64,000 nt of DNA from Flavobacterium sp. ACN6. Its GTDB lineage: Bacteria; Bacteroidota; Bacteroidia; Flavobacteriales; Flavobacteriaceae. The stretch lies in NCBI RefSeq assembly GCF_002304005.1, contig NZ_MRCQ01000001.1, forward strand, positions 372,001 to 436,000, in the 5' to 3' direction. Shown piece by piece: positions 18,351-26,585 of this stretch. The first letter of the stretch is position 1, and every line of letters begins with the position of its first letter. A program made the translations under genes and the position numbers. The notes below the pieces were generated by a model that saw only the letters and a list, made by a program, of their open reading frames with translations, ran no database searches and was not told the origin of the DNA.

Positions 18351-20384
18351 TTAATTATTAGCAAGAGCTTTTAAGGCTATGTATTTCTCCAGGCTTTTAA
18401 AGTCATGTCCTTTTGATCGCATCGATTTAATAAAAGATGGCGTAGTTCCTGTAGCTTTTGCTCCCACCACTTCTTCTAAGTCTAAATTATCAAAACCAAG
18501 ACTTTTGTATTCCTTGATTAATTCTGGAGTTATATTTTGTGATTTTAATGCAATTAAATTTTCAGCTTCAATGTTTTTGTAGCCTGCATTTTGAAAACTT
18601 TTTACATATTCTGGCGTTACATTTAGCGATTTCATCGCGATAAGATCGCTGTTTGAAATATTAGTATAACCTATCTTTTTAAAGGAATCAACAAAAGCCT
18701 TATCGATATTTAAAGCTTTAAAGGCAATAATATCGTCGTCATCATCATCTTCACTGCTGCTAACTGTGTTTTCTCCATTATTTTCGTTTTTGCTTTCATT
18801 TTTAGCCGAGCGGAAATCATTAATATATTTAGCATCAATTCCCTGCGATTTTAATGCAATAATATTACTTGCAGAAACATCTTTATAACCCGAGTTTTTT
18901 ATTTCTTCAATAAAAGTTTTGTCTATTCCTAATGATTTAAAAGGAACAAGATTATCCAAATCAATATCTGGAATTGCTTTTTTAATAGAGGCAATATAAG
19001 CTTCGTTCACATCTAAAGCGGCAAGAGGAATAATTTGATCTTTGTCTAAATCGTTGTATCCGTTTTTCTTAAGCATTTGTACATAAGACACTTTGACATT
19101 AATCATAAAGAAAACAAGAAAATCTTCGTCATTTTTCAAATCAACGCCTTCTTTGCTCATTGTTGTTCGGTAGTCTTTGTCTGCTGAAAATTTATAGGTT
19201 CCCATGCCGCGGTCTCCTTCAAATTTCCCTGTAAAATGCATTGTTCCAGCTTCACGTTTTAAAGTAAACTCACCCTGCTTATCTCTTGGTAGATTATTAA
19301 TCTCACTCAATTGAAAAGTACTCGAAGAATTGTCATTTTCATCGCTTTTAAAAGTAATTTCTATGGTACTGCCTTTGATAACAGCAAACCAGTTTCCATC
19401 TGTTTTCATTCCGTTTTCAAGAGCTGTATCTTGTTTAGATTCCCCGCCAGAATTTAGAGTTTGACTCTGCGCTGCCGGTTGATTAAAAAGGCAGGCAAAA
19501 AGCACCATTAGCGGCACTAGGAAAAAATATTTCCAAGTGGTGTGCACATTTGATTTTTTTGAGTTCATCATGATGATTCGTTTTTTTAATAATGATTGAT
19601 TATAATTAGTTGTAAGACTCAAAGGAAATTGCGGCGCTGCAACTTTTAGTAAGCTGAATTGATAACTTTCTTTTTCAACTTTATCTTGTCGCAGCATTTG
19701 ATCATCTGTTAAAAATTCAAGATTGGTCTCCAATGCTTTTCGCCACTGCCACGCAAAAGGATTAAACCACTGAAAAACAAGAACAATCTCTGCCAGCAGA
19801 AGGTCAATAGTATGTTTCTGCTCAATATGAATTTTTTCGTGATCTAAAATTTGATTATACGTTTCCCACTCGTATTTTTCGGGATTGATAAAAATATTAT
19901 TAGCAAAAGAACAAGGGGCTTTATCACCCGTTATTTCTACAATACGAAATTTACCATCTTGAATTACCGATTTAGAATTGGCTCTAAAAAGCAATATAAC
20001 TGCCTGCATTAAAAAATTCAGACCAAAAATTACAACTCCAAACCAGTATAAATAGACCAGACATTGTAAAAGGAACTCAACATTGATTACTTGTTTTGTT
20101 TCTTCAACAATTGTTGGCCGTGCTGGTGTTTTTTCAATTGCTGCAGATGTATTTACAGCGTTGTCATCAACAGTTTTAGTTAGTGTTATGTCTTTTTCAG
20201 CAGTAGTTTTTCTCAAAGACAATTGCTGTGGCACAGGAACCAAAGGTAGAATAAAAGCCAATACCATACAGCTCAGCAATATATACCTATTCAAATGAAA
20301 GAAAGTTTCTTTTTGCAGCAGCAGTTTATAAAATATAAAGCAGGCTGACAGAATTAGTGCTGTGTATAAAATATAAGGTATCAT
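18351..20384 (-). CDS. BlaR1-like M56 metallopeptidase sensor with C-terminal helical repeats
   Basis: The 677-residue membrane protein has four hydrophobic segments (about 5-22, 33-50, 102-132, 284-302) around a cytoplasmic M56 zinc-protease domain with HEKIH at 182-186. M56/BlaR1 sensors cleave the partner repressor when triggered. Instead of a penicillin-binding domain, the outer part has a beta-rich region (about 318-425) and then about seven repeats of some 25 residues (about 440-675) with the pattern Ile-Ala-x-Lys-x-x-x-Ile/Val-x-x-x-Phe/Tyr-Ile/Val followed by a Gly-Tyr turn. A poly-Asp stretch lies near residues 548-554. Its start overlaps the end of the BlaI-like gene by 4 nt. The trigger is unknown. 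Confidence 0.92.
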   Translation of the reverse strand: MIPYILYTALILSACFIFYKLLLQKETFFHLNRYILLSCMVLAFILPLVPVPQQLSLRKTTAEKDITLTKTVDDNAVNTSAAIEKTPARPTIVEETKQVINVEFLLQCLVYLYWFGVVIFGLNFLMQAVILLFRANSKSVIQDGKFRIVEITGDKAPCSFANNIFINPEKYEWETYNQILDHEKIHIEQKHTIDLLLAEIVLVFQWFNPFAWQWRKALETNLEFLTDDQMLRQDKVEKESYQFSLLKVAAPQFPLSLTTNYNQSLLKKRIIMMNSKKSNVHTTWKYFFLVPLMVLFACLFNQPAAQSQTLNSGGESKQDTALENGMKTDGNWFAVIKGSTIEITFKSDENDNSSSTFQLSEINNLPRDKQGEFTLKREAGTMHFTGKFEGDRGMGTYKFSADKDYRTTMSKEGVDLKNDEDFLVFFMINVKVSYVQMLKKNGYNDLDKDQIIPLAALDVNEAYIASIKKAIPDIDLDNLVPFKSLGIDKTFIEEIKNSGYKDVSASNIIALKSQGIDAKYINDFRSAKNESKNENNGENTVSSSEDDDDDDIIAFKALNIDKAFVDSFKKIGYTNISNSDLIAMKSLNVTPEYVKSFQNAGYKNIEAENLIALKSQNITPELIKEYKSLGFDNLDLEEVVGAKATGTTPSFIKSMRSKGHDFKSLEKYIALKALANN

Positions 20385-20743
20385 ATCTTTTCTTTTTTAA
20401 TGATGCTGACTATTTCGTCTAATTCCTTTTCTGAAAGTTTTTGTTCTTTTGCAAAAAAAGCAAGCATTCTAGGATACGAGTTATCAAAATATTGACTTAC
20501 AATATCCTTCAAAGCAAATTGCTGGTATTCTTCCTTACTGATAATGGGAAAAAAGCAATGCATATTTCCAGCAGTTTCATAATTCAAAAACCCTTTTTCT
20601 GCAAGGATCTTTACAATTGTTGCTACACTATTATAATGTGGTTTCGGATCTGGAAGCAATGGAATTATATCTCTTATAAAGGCTTTTTCCAAATCCCAAA
20701 ACACCTGCATGATTTGTTCTTCTCGTTTCGCTAATTTTATCAT
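20381..20743 (-). CDS. BlaI/MecI/CopY-family repressor
   Basis: The 120-residue protein is a winged-helix repressor of the BlaI/MecI family (KREEQIMQVFWDLEKAFIRDI; HYNSVATIVKILAEKGFLNYE; C-terminal dimerisation helices). It has the full family length. It overlaps the M56 sensor gene by 4 nt (ATGA-type), so translation is probably coupled. Such repressors bind TACTA/TAGTA-type dyads and are cut by the partner protease. Three such dyads lie directly upstream (20768-20823), showing probable autoregulation. Other targets in the window were not found. Confidence 0.95.
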   Translation of the reverse strand: MIKLAKREEQIMQVFWDLEKAFIRDIIPLLPDPKPHYNSVATIVKILAEKGFLNYETAGNMHCFFPIISKEEYQQFALKDIVSQYFDNSYPRMLAFFAKEQKLSEKELDEIVSIIKKEKI

Positions 20744-20767
20744 GGTTAAATATTTTGATGCAAGATA

Positions 20768-20823
20768 CTACTAATTAATTAGTAGACAAACTAATTTGTT
20801 AGTTTTTTAACTAATACATTAGT
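20768..20823. promoter_or_regulatory. Triple BlaI-type operator
   Basis: Three dyads of ACTAAT/TTAGT type: CTACTAATTAATTAGTAG (20768-20785, perfect), AAACTAA-TTTG-TTAGTTT (20788-20805), and ACTAAT-AC-ATTAGT (20810-20823). Their centres are 20776.5, 20796.5 and 20816.5, exactly 20 bp apart, so the sites repeat about every two helical turns. The first lies 25 nt before the repressor start. Confidence 0.85.
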
Positions 20824-20905
20824 AAATACCTGAAAACACTGAGAAAAAAATTTTTCTTTTAATTCAAAAAAACAAACACAAATCCTTAATTTTCAACTAT
20901 ATGAA

Positions 20906-20942
20906 TAAAAAAAAGCTAAACCTCATAAGTTTAGCTTTTTCT
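20906..20942. terminator. Terminator downstream of the copper-locus operon
   Basis: AAAAAGCTAAAC (20910-20921) pairs perfectly with GTTTAGCTTTTT (20929-20940), loop CTCATAA. It sits between the MbnH-like gene end (20975, reverse strand) and the BlaI operators and can end the reverse-strand transcript. Confidence 0.88.
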
Positions 20943-20974
20943 ATTTTTCCTTTTTCAGAAATCCTAACAGTGAT

Positions 20975-21991
20975 TTACTTTTTTACAAATTCTGTATCGC
21001 TAAGAGTTTTCATAAATGCAATAAGATTTGTTTTTTCTTGATCTGTAAGTTGAATTCTTTTGTCATTATTTTTAAAAATCGGATCTAAATTTTCTGCATC
21101 CAAAACACCATTATCAAAATAATCCAAAACAGATTTTATAGTAGCGAATTGTCCAAAACTCCCATAAGGAGCCGTGTATTCTATGTTTCTTAAAGTAGGA
21201 ACACGAAAACTCATAAAGTCAGAAGGAATGCCTGTTACCCTGCCGCGTCCAGCTTCATTGGTATCCGTATTTATGGGAAATCCAATATTTCTAAAAGTTT
21301 GATCTGTAAACAATTCTGTACCGTGGCAACTTGCGCATTTCTGTTGAAAGGTTTGATATCCCTGCAATTCGCTTTCGGTAAAAGAGGCTTCATTTCGTTT
21401 TACTTTATCATATTTGCTATTAGCAGAAATTAAAGTGTATTCAAACTGGGCAATACTTTTAAAAATTCTGTCTGGCGTAATGTCCTCATCTCCAAATGCT
21501 TTTTTGAATAAATCTTTGTAAATCGCATCATCTTTGATTTTACCAATAACTTCCAAAATAGACGAATCCATTTCTTCATGCGTTATAATAGGAACCAACG
21601 GCTGATTCTCCAATTGGAGCTTACTTCCATCCCAATTGTAAAACTTCATAAAAGCTAAATTTTGAATGGATGGCGTATTACGAAGTCCAATTCTGCCTTC
21701 AATTCCGACCGCTTGTGCATGTTGATCTGCAAAAGCATTTTCCTGAATATGACAGCTGGAGCAGGAAATGGTATTATCTGCACTAAATCGCTTTTCAGAA
21801 AAAAGCATTTCACCCAATTCTACGCCGTATTTCGTCGGTTTGTTTTGACTTACAAAAGCATTAAGCTCTGGAAATCCAGACGGAATATTCAGTGAAACTT
21901 CGGGATTATTAATAGAAATCATATCAGAATCATCGTTGTTACAAGACGTAAACAACAATAAAAGCAATACAAAGCCAGCTATTTTTTTCAT
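20975..21991 (-). CDS. MauG/MbnH-like diheme cytochrome c peroxidase-family lipoprotein
   Basis: The 338-residue lipoprotein (lipobox LLFTSC, Cys17) carries two c-type haem sites, CSSCH (77-81) and CASCH (219-223), in the order and spacing of the cytochrome c peroxidase/MauG family. GEMLFSEKRFSADNTISC, RNTPSIQNLAF and FRVPTLRNIEYTAPYGSFGQF are typical. It lies 61 nt downstream of an MbnP gene; the MbnP-MbnH pairing is known from methanobactin loci, where MbnH oxidises a tryptophan of MbnP to kynurenine. The same role is likely here. A plain peroxidase is the alternative. Confidence 0.92.
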   Translation of the reverse strand: MKKIAGFVLLLLLFTSCNNDDSDMISINNPEVSLNIPSGFPELNAFVSQNKPTKYGVELGEMLFSEKRFSADNTISCSSCHIQENAFADQHAQAVGIEGRIGLRNTPSIQNLAFMKFYNWDGSKLQLENQPLVPIITHEEMDSSILEVIGKIKDDAIYKDLFKKAFGDEDITPDRIFKSIAQFEYTLISANSKYDKVKRNEASFTESELQGYQTFQQKCASCHGTELFTDQTFRNIGFPINTDTNEAGRGRVTGIPSDFMSFRVPTLRNIEYTAPYGSFGQFATIKSVLDYFDNGVLDAENLDPIFKNNDKRIQLTDQEKTNLIAFMKTLSDTEFVKK

Positions 21992-22052
21992 TATAAATGA
22001 ATTTAAAACAGAACCGCCTATTTAAATATCAGACGGTTCTGAAAATATAATT

Positions 22053-22928
22053 TTAGTTTTGTACGCTTGTAACAGAAAACATTCCTGTAATATCGCTTGA
22101 TCCGTTCCCACCCAAATTATCCACAAATTTTACCATTTGAGCCGCTGTATGAACGTTTGGCGTCGCATTGTCATTATCGCCAGTTCCTGTAGATAAAGTA
22201 ATTGTATTCACTTTTCCGCTTAACATTTTATCAAAATCTGCCTTAATTTTGATTTTTGGAGCTGCACTTCCTACCACTGCATTTGTTGTCAAGTTCAACG
22301 TAATATCTCTGTAAGCATTAACACCTTGCGTGTAACTTGATGGAGTTCCGTTTTTACCTGCGACAGTGCTTCCAGTATGAATAGACATCGCTTTATTATC
22401 AGTATCATAAAAACCTTCTACCTTTGTAAAACGGTAACCGCTTCCCCATTCCCACATCATTGCAGTATCATTTGCTCCAGCTGCAGCATAAAAATTAGGA
22501 AATCTTACCTGATCTAAAGTATTTTGCTCTGGTTTAATCCCTAAACCAAATTTAATCTGCTTATAAGTTGCAGCTGGTACATTACTCAAAACATAACTTA
22601 ACGTTGCCGTTTTTGATTGATCAATTACAGCTGCTCCTTTATCTAAATCATTTACGTTGTACGGAACTTCATCTCCGTTATCTTTTACAAGACGAATGTT
22701 GCTGATTACATATTTCAACTCCGAAAAATGATGAACTTGTCCTGCTGCAGAAGTATTTACTGTAGCAGAAGTAGACGCCGCATTGCCCAAAACAATAGTT
22801 GTATTTTTAAAAGTATTATCAAATTCCAATGTTACATTGTTTGCAACAGGATTGTCATCATTACTTGAACAGGATACGAAAGCTATTGCAGCAGCAGCTG
22901 ATAAAAGGTATTTTTTAAAATTTTTCAT
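22053..22928 (-). CDS. MbnP-like copper-binding lipoprotein
   Basis: The 291-residue lipoprotein (lipobox FVSC, Cys20) has the MbnP family look: VTLEFDNTF after a short linker, VHHFSELKYVISNIRLV (65-81), FGLGIKPEQN, and the WEWGSGYRFTKVEGF core with Trp159 and Trp161. Possible metal ligands include His66, His67, His184 and His260. In the studied MbnP from a methanotroph, copper binding needs a tryptophan changed to kynurenine by MbnH; the WxW core here is the likely site, but which Trp is modified cannot be told. It is followed by the MbnH-like gene and preceded by a small Cys protein. Confidence 0.88.
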   Translation of the reverse strand: MKNFKKYLLSAAAAIAFVSCSSNDDNPVANNVTLEFDNTFKNTTIVLGNAASTSATVNTSAAGQVHHFSELKYVISNIRLVKDNGDEVPYNVNDLDKGAAVIDQSKTATLSYVLSNVPAATYKQIKFGLGIKPEQNTLDQVRFPNFYAAAGANDTAMMWEWGSGYRFTKVEGFYDTDNKAMSIHTGSTVAGKNGTPSSYTQGVNAYRDITLNLTTNAVVGSAAPKIKIKADFDKMLSGKVNTITLSTGTGDNDNATPNVHTAAQMVKFVDNLGGNGSSDITGMFSVTSVQN

Positions 22929-22960
22929 TTCTTTAATTTAATTTTTGTATTTCTATTTTA

Positions 22961-23347
22961 TTAATTGAGCGAGGTAACCAATAATAAAATAGGCGGCGGT
23001 ACAAAAATCTCGAGGCAAGGTTCTAATAGTTCCAGTTCCCTATAAGTTAATACTTTATTAGAATTTATAAATTTTACAACAGGAATTGTAAAATCAAAAC
23101 TTGAAAGCAATGCGATGTCAATTTTTTTGCCAATGCTGGTAAGTTCCAAATCGGAAGGATCAGATTTTTCTAATTCTTTCTTTAAATGGCATTTACCATG
23201 ACACTGCATTTCTGGCTTTGCCTTGTTGACACAAAATTCCTGTTCAATATTTTTCTGATTGAGTTTAAAGTGTACAATAATCAATCCCTGCTGGAAAGAA
23301 ACCAGCAGAAACAGCATTGTCATTGTGAAACTAAAAACTTTTTTCAT
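22961..23347 (-). CDS. Small membrane-anchored or secreted Cys protein, paralogue of the 26586-26954 product
   Basis: The 128-residue product has an N-terminal hydrophobic segment (about 8-26) followed by FKLNQKNIEQEFCV and MQCHGKCHLKKEL. Cysteines are at 39, 49 and 53 (C-x9-C-x3-C) with His50 and His54 nearby. The C-terminus has FVPPPILL. The same cysteine positions occur in the protein at 26586-26954. The gene is 5 nt after the TonB receptor and 32 nt before MbnP, clearly within the operon. A role in periplasmic copper handling is inferred from the thiol/His cluster and context; no named family was recognised. Confidence 0.8.
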   Translation of the reverse strand: MKKVFSFTMTMLFLLVSFQQGLIIVHFKLNQKNIEQEFCVNKAKPEMQCHGKCHLKKELEKSDPSDLELTSIGKKIDIALLSSFDFTIPVVKFINSNKVLTYRELELLEPCLEIFVPPPILLLVTSLN

Positions 23348-23352
23348 TTTTA

Positions 23353-25332
23353 TTAGAAGTTGAATTTTAAAGACGTGAAAATATTACGTCCCATTCTTGG
23401 AATATTTCCCCAGTCGGCATAAGTGCTGTAATATTCGTTTAATAAATTCTCTGCTCCAACTTGCACAACGGTTTTTACTTTATTGATTTTGAAACTATAA
23501 TTGGCAGAAATATTCCAAATTGTATAGGCTGAAGTTAAATCTTCTCCATATTCTGGACTGTAATTAATCTGCTCAAAATCACCATTTACAGAAGTCTGGA
23601 TTCCGAAATTTTTATGCATAAAATGAAGCGAAGTCTGATAACTCAACGGACGAATAAAAGGCAGATTTCCTCCTTTATCATCCATTCCGCGTGCGTATGT
23701 AAGCGTTCCTTTCCAATGTAAATGCGGTAAAATATCATAACTCGCATTCAATGACATATTTAAAAGTGTTGCATAATCTAATGAAGTATACCCTTTTACA
23801 CCAACAGATTGATAGTTCATCGGACTTCCCATACTCAAAATCCTTCCAATGATATAATTCTCAATGTAGAAGTAATTTATTTTTCCCTGAATACTTAATC
23901 TCTCGTTTTTAAAACCTGCGCTTGCATTTCCTTCATACGAAATTTCATTTTTCAAATTCGGATTTCCGATATAATCGTAACGGTCAAAACTATTGTAGAT
24001 ATAATATCCGTAACCTTCAGAAACCGAAGGCGCTCTGTGTCCGTAACCCGTTCCAACAGAAAAATTAAAATGATCAATATCCAGATTATAACCTGCGTGA
24101 AGACTCGGTAAAAATCTTGTTTTTTCCTGCGGTGCGCCGGGATGAAATATCCAGTTGAATTCTACATATTTGGAGTAATTATAATTTACCCCCAAAGAAC
24201 CTCCTAAATTCACCTGACTTTTCTCTGAAAGATCCCAGGAATTATTCATAGATAATCCTGCATAACGAGTCGTAACCCACGGCCAGCTGTAAGCAAACAT
24301 GGTTCTATTACTTCGATCCTGCGGATACATTCTCATTTCTGCAATGGACAAATTATCGTAAGCATTCAACTGTATTTCAGACGAATAATTATTTCTCTTT
24401 GCATTTGCTTTAGAAACCAATCCGTAAGTTGTACTCCAGCCCGGCATATCCATATGAACTAGGTTTTCTGGACGAGTGGTATCATCCATATAATGCTCAA
24501 TTGCATTAAAATATATTTTTGTATCGACAACTTTTATTAATCCTTCTTCAAATAATTGTTTATAAGAAGCCGATGTAATCAGCGCGCGCGAAAGCGATAA
24601 ATCCATCGGTAAGGCAGGATAGCCGACATCTTTTGCCATATCAAAAATCGCATCCAGTCTTACCGCCGATAAATCACTTGTTTTATAGGCGAAACCCAAT
24701 GAAGTGTTGAACTTTTTATATTGTGAATGTCTTACTTCGTCATTATTTCCATCATAATAATCGTCTGCTTTTCTATAGGAAATACTTCCGTCGGCTACAA
24801 ATTTTTCGCCTGAATAAGAGACATTTCCAAGATTAAAAAACTGCTTATTATTAAACTCAAATCCAGTTTGGTAGGCGCCGTTCCATTTTTTAGCGAGACC
24901 AAACGGCGTGCTTTTTCTTTTTAAATCGATACTTCCTGCTACAGTTGCGCCGTGAAGACTTCCTTCCTGCCCCGATTTTATATCAATTGTCGAAAGATTA
25001 TTACTTTCTACATAAGACGTTATCGGATCCATTTTATCGGTACAGGCACCAAAAACATGCATTCCGTCAATCGTAACCGTAGAGCGTTCACTGCTCATAT
25101 TATTTAGCAGTGGTTCCCAAGCGTACGCGCCTCGTTTGATAAAACTGATATTATCTGATGATGACAAAAATTCATCAACCGAAACGGCCATTTTCATTTC
25201 GGTTTCTATTTTCTTTTTAGCCGCGCTTTTTACTTGTACTTCTTCTAAATTTTTAATGCTGTCGTGATGTGCATGAGTGTTTTGAGCTGTTACAGACAAT
25301 CCCAAAAAAAGTAACATTATTATATATTTCAT
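23353..25332 (-). CDS. TonB-dependent outer membrane receptor with OprC-type copper motifs
   Basis: From the ATG at 25332 the protein has 659 residues and a proper signal peptide (MKYIIMLLFLGLSVTAQ) followed by His-rich HAHHD. An upstream in-frame ATG at 25365 would overlap the previous gene by 29 nt and spoil the signal peptide. The plug holds FGACTDKMDP with Cys97 and Met101 (CxxxM), and a barrel loop has EHYMDD with His280 and Met282 (HxM). The copper receptor OprC binds copper through just these two motifs, and the 183-residue gap between Cys and His is close to the 180 of OprC. The C-terminus ends in Phe (FTSLKFNF). Probably a copper importer, co-transcribed with MbnP. Confidence 0.93.
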   Translation of the reverse strand: MKYIIMLLFLGLSVTAQNTHAHHDSIKNLEEVQVKSAAKKKIETEMKMAVSVDEFLSSSDNISFIKRGAYAWEPLLNNMSSERSTVTIDGMHVFGACTDKMDPITSYVESNNLSTIDIKSGQEGSLHGATVAGSIDLKRKSTPFGLAKKWNGAYQTGFEFNNKQFFNLGNVSYSGEKFVADGSISYRKADDYYDGNNDEVRHSQYKKFNTSLGFAYKTSDLSAVRLDAIFDMAKDVGYPALPMDLSLSRALITSASYKQLFEEGLIKVVDTKIYFNAIEHYMDDTTRPENLVHMDMPGWSTTYGLVSKANAKRNNYSSEIQLNAYDNLSIAEMRMYPQDRSNRTMFAYSWPWVTTRYAGLSMNNSWDLSEKSQVNLGGSLGVNYNYSKYVEFNWIFHPGAPQEKTRFLPSLHAGYNLDIDHFNFSVGTGYGHRAPSVSEGYGYYIYNSFDRYDYIGNPNLKNEISYEGNASAGFKNERLSIQGKINYFYIENYIIGRILSMGSPMNYQSVGVKGYTSLDYATLLNMSLNASYDILPHLHWKGTLTYARGMDDKGGNLPFIRPLSYQTSLHFMHKNFGIQTSVNGDFEQINYSPEYGEDLTSAYTIWNISANYSFKINKVKTVVQVGAENLLNEYYSTYADWGNIPRMGRNIFTSLKFNF

Positions 25333-25336
25333 GTTT

Positions 25337-26260
25337 TTAGAATAATGTATCAATATAAAGTTCACTTTTTACACCTTCAACTCCGGGCGTAAAATCTGTT
25401 GGAACTACGGTTCCTTTGATAATCAGTCCATTTTGATTCATCATAATTAAATTCAATGTCCAGTTTCCTGTCATCGTATAATTGACAACTCCGTGGTACA
25501 AACCATCATTTTGCTGTGTCAGGTCCTGATTGTTTGGCGAAGAATGATTTCCCATTGACGGTTCGGGCATTCTTGGATCTAATTTTAAAGTGTAACCGCT
25601 TACTTCTGAATAAGAAAATTGAGAAGGATCTGGAAAAGTTCCCGCTGCAGTGGTCGGTTTGTTGTATTTATAAATTCCTGCCGTCAATTTATTTTCTGAA
25701 ACGGTTGGTTTTTGAGGGGCAATTAATGCAATACTATACTGTTCGTTATCTTTCCCTGTAAAAGTGGTCATATTGAGATTTTTATTGCTCTGCTTTGCCA
25801 CAGCCACTTCTCTATTAATCTCATATTTCTGATTATCAGCGGTAAAACTTAGATATAATTTCCAGCTGTCTGCTGTAATACTTTCACTGGTGAATACAGA
25901 ATATCCAACGAAATATTTATTTACGGTATCGTATTCCAGATTGTATTCGTGCGGACAAGAAGTTTTGCTTCCGTCAGCAGCACTCATAATGGGTAAAAAA
26001 GTAACTGCTGATGAACTTACATTTTGATTGTTTTGTGTATTGCTGATTTTGAGATGAAGTTCATTATAACCTTTATAAAAAGTACCGTTTAGCGCTTCAA
26101 TGCTTATTTTGTAAGTACCGCTGGTAAATGAAACAGCTTCTTTAAACTCGTTATATTCTGGAACTTCAGAGCCAATTTCGGCTTCGTAATCTGTTTTGTC
26201 TATTGTACAGGAAGAAATCACACAAAAGAGTGCAATGACTAGAAATTTAAAAGATTTCAT
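25337..26260 (-). CDS. Lipoprotein with two FixH/YtkA-like modules, probable copper handling
   Basis: The 307-residue lipoprotein (lipobox VISSC, Cys18) seems to hold two copies of a similar beta-sandwich. Module 1 (about 48-142) has FLPIMSAADGSKTSCPHEYN with Met92, Cys102 and His104; module 2 (about 190-290) has DPRMPEPSMGNHSSPNN with Met231, Met236 and His239. Each is followed by a Tyr-x-Gly strand and a Trp-x-Leu strand. The second motif is like the MPxMxxH-SP stretch of FixH/YtkA domains, which are tied to copper delivery. It ends 4 nt before the copper-type TonB receptor and is the first gene of the core operon. Confidence 0.82.
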   Translation of the reverse strand: MKSFKFLVIALFCVISSCTIDKTDYEAEIGSEVPEYNEFKEAVSFTSGTYKISIEALNGTFYKGYNELHLKISNTQNNQNVSSSAVTFLPIMSAADGSKTSCPHEYNLEYDTVNKYFVGYSVFTSESITADSWKLYLSFTADNQKYEINREVAVAKQSNKNLNMTTFTGKDNEQYSIALIAPQKPTVSENKLTAGIYKYNKPTTAAGTFPDPSQFSYSEVSGYTLKLDPRMPEPSMGNHSSPNNQDLTQQNDGLYHGVVNYTMTGNWTLNLIMMNQNGLIIKGTVVPTDFTPGVEGVKSELYIDTLF

Positions 26261-26585
26261 TTGTAATGAATGTTAGAAAAACTGTTTAAAATGCAGCACA
26301 ATGCCATCAGATTCTGAAATCTAAAACAAGCAAAAATGCCGTGAAAATTTTAATAGGATTGTTTCATTAAAAATACATTCAAAGTATATTTTTAATTAGG
26401 AGGACTGATCAATATTTGAAGTAAAAAAGAAATGTAAATCAAACAGCGTTCTTAATTAGAACTCAAGTTTTGCGGTAAATTCATATCGCTATTAATATGA
26501 AAGTATATTACATTGTTTTGCATCATTGTATAACAACGACGTCAAATTTTTAACTAAATTAAACTGAAATAGTGATCTTTAAAAA
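26261..26585. other. Gene-free stretch upstream of the copper operon
   Basis: This 325-bp stretch should hold the promoter of the reverse-strand operon starting at 26260. The nearest candidate is a CATTTTTG on the reverse strand near 26335, one base off TAnnTTTG, without a convincing -33 box. No regulator site was recognised. Confidence 0.3.

Noticed and set aside
25333..25365. Upstream ATG for the copper-type TonB receptor
   Set aside because: It would overlap the lipoprotein gene by 29 nt and place 11 extra residues before a perfectly good signal peptide; ATG 25332 with a 4-nt gap is better.
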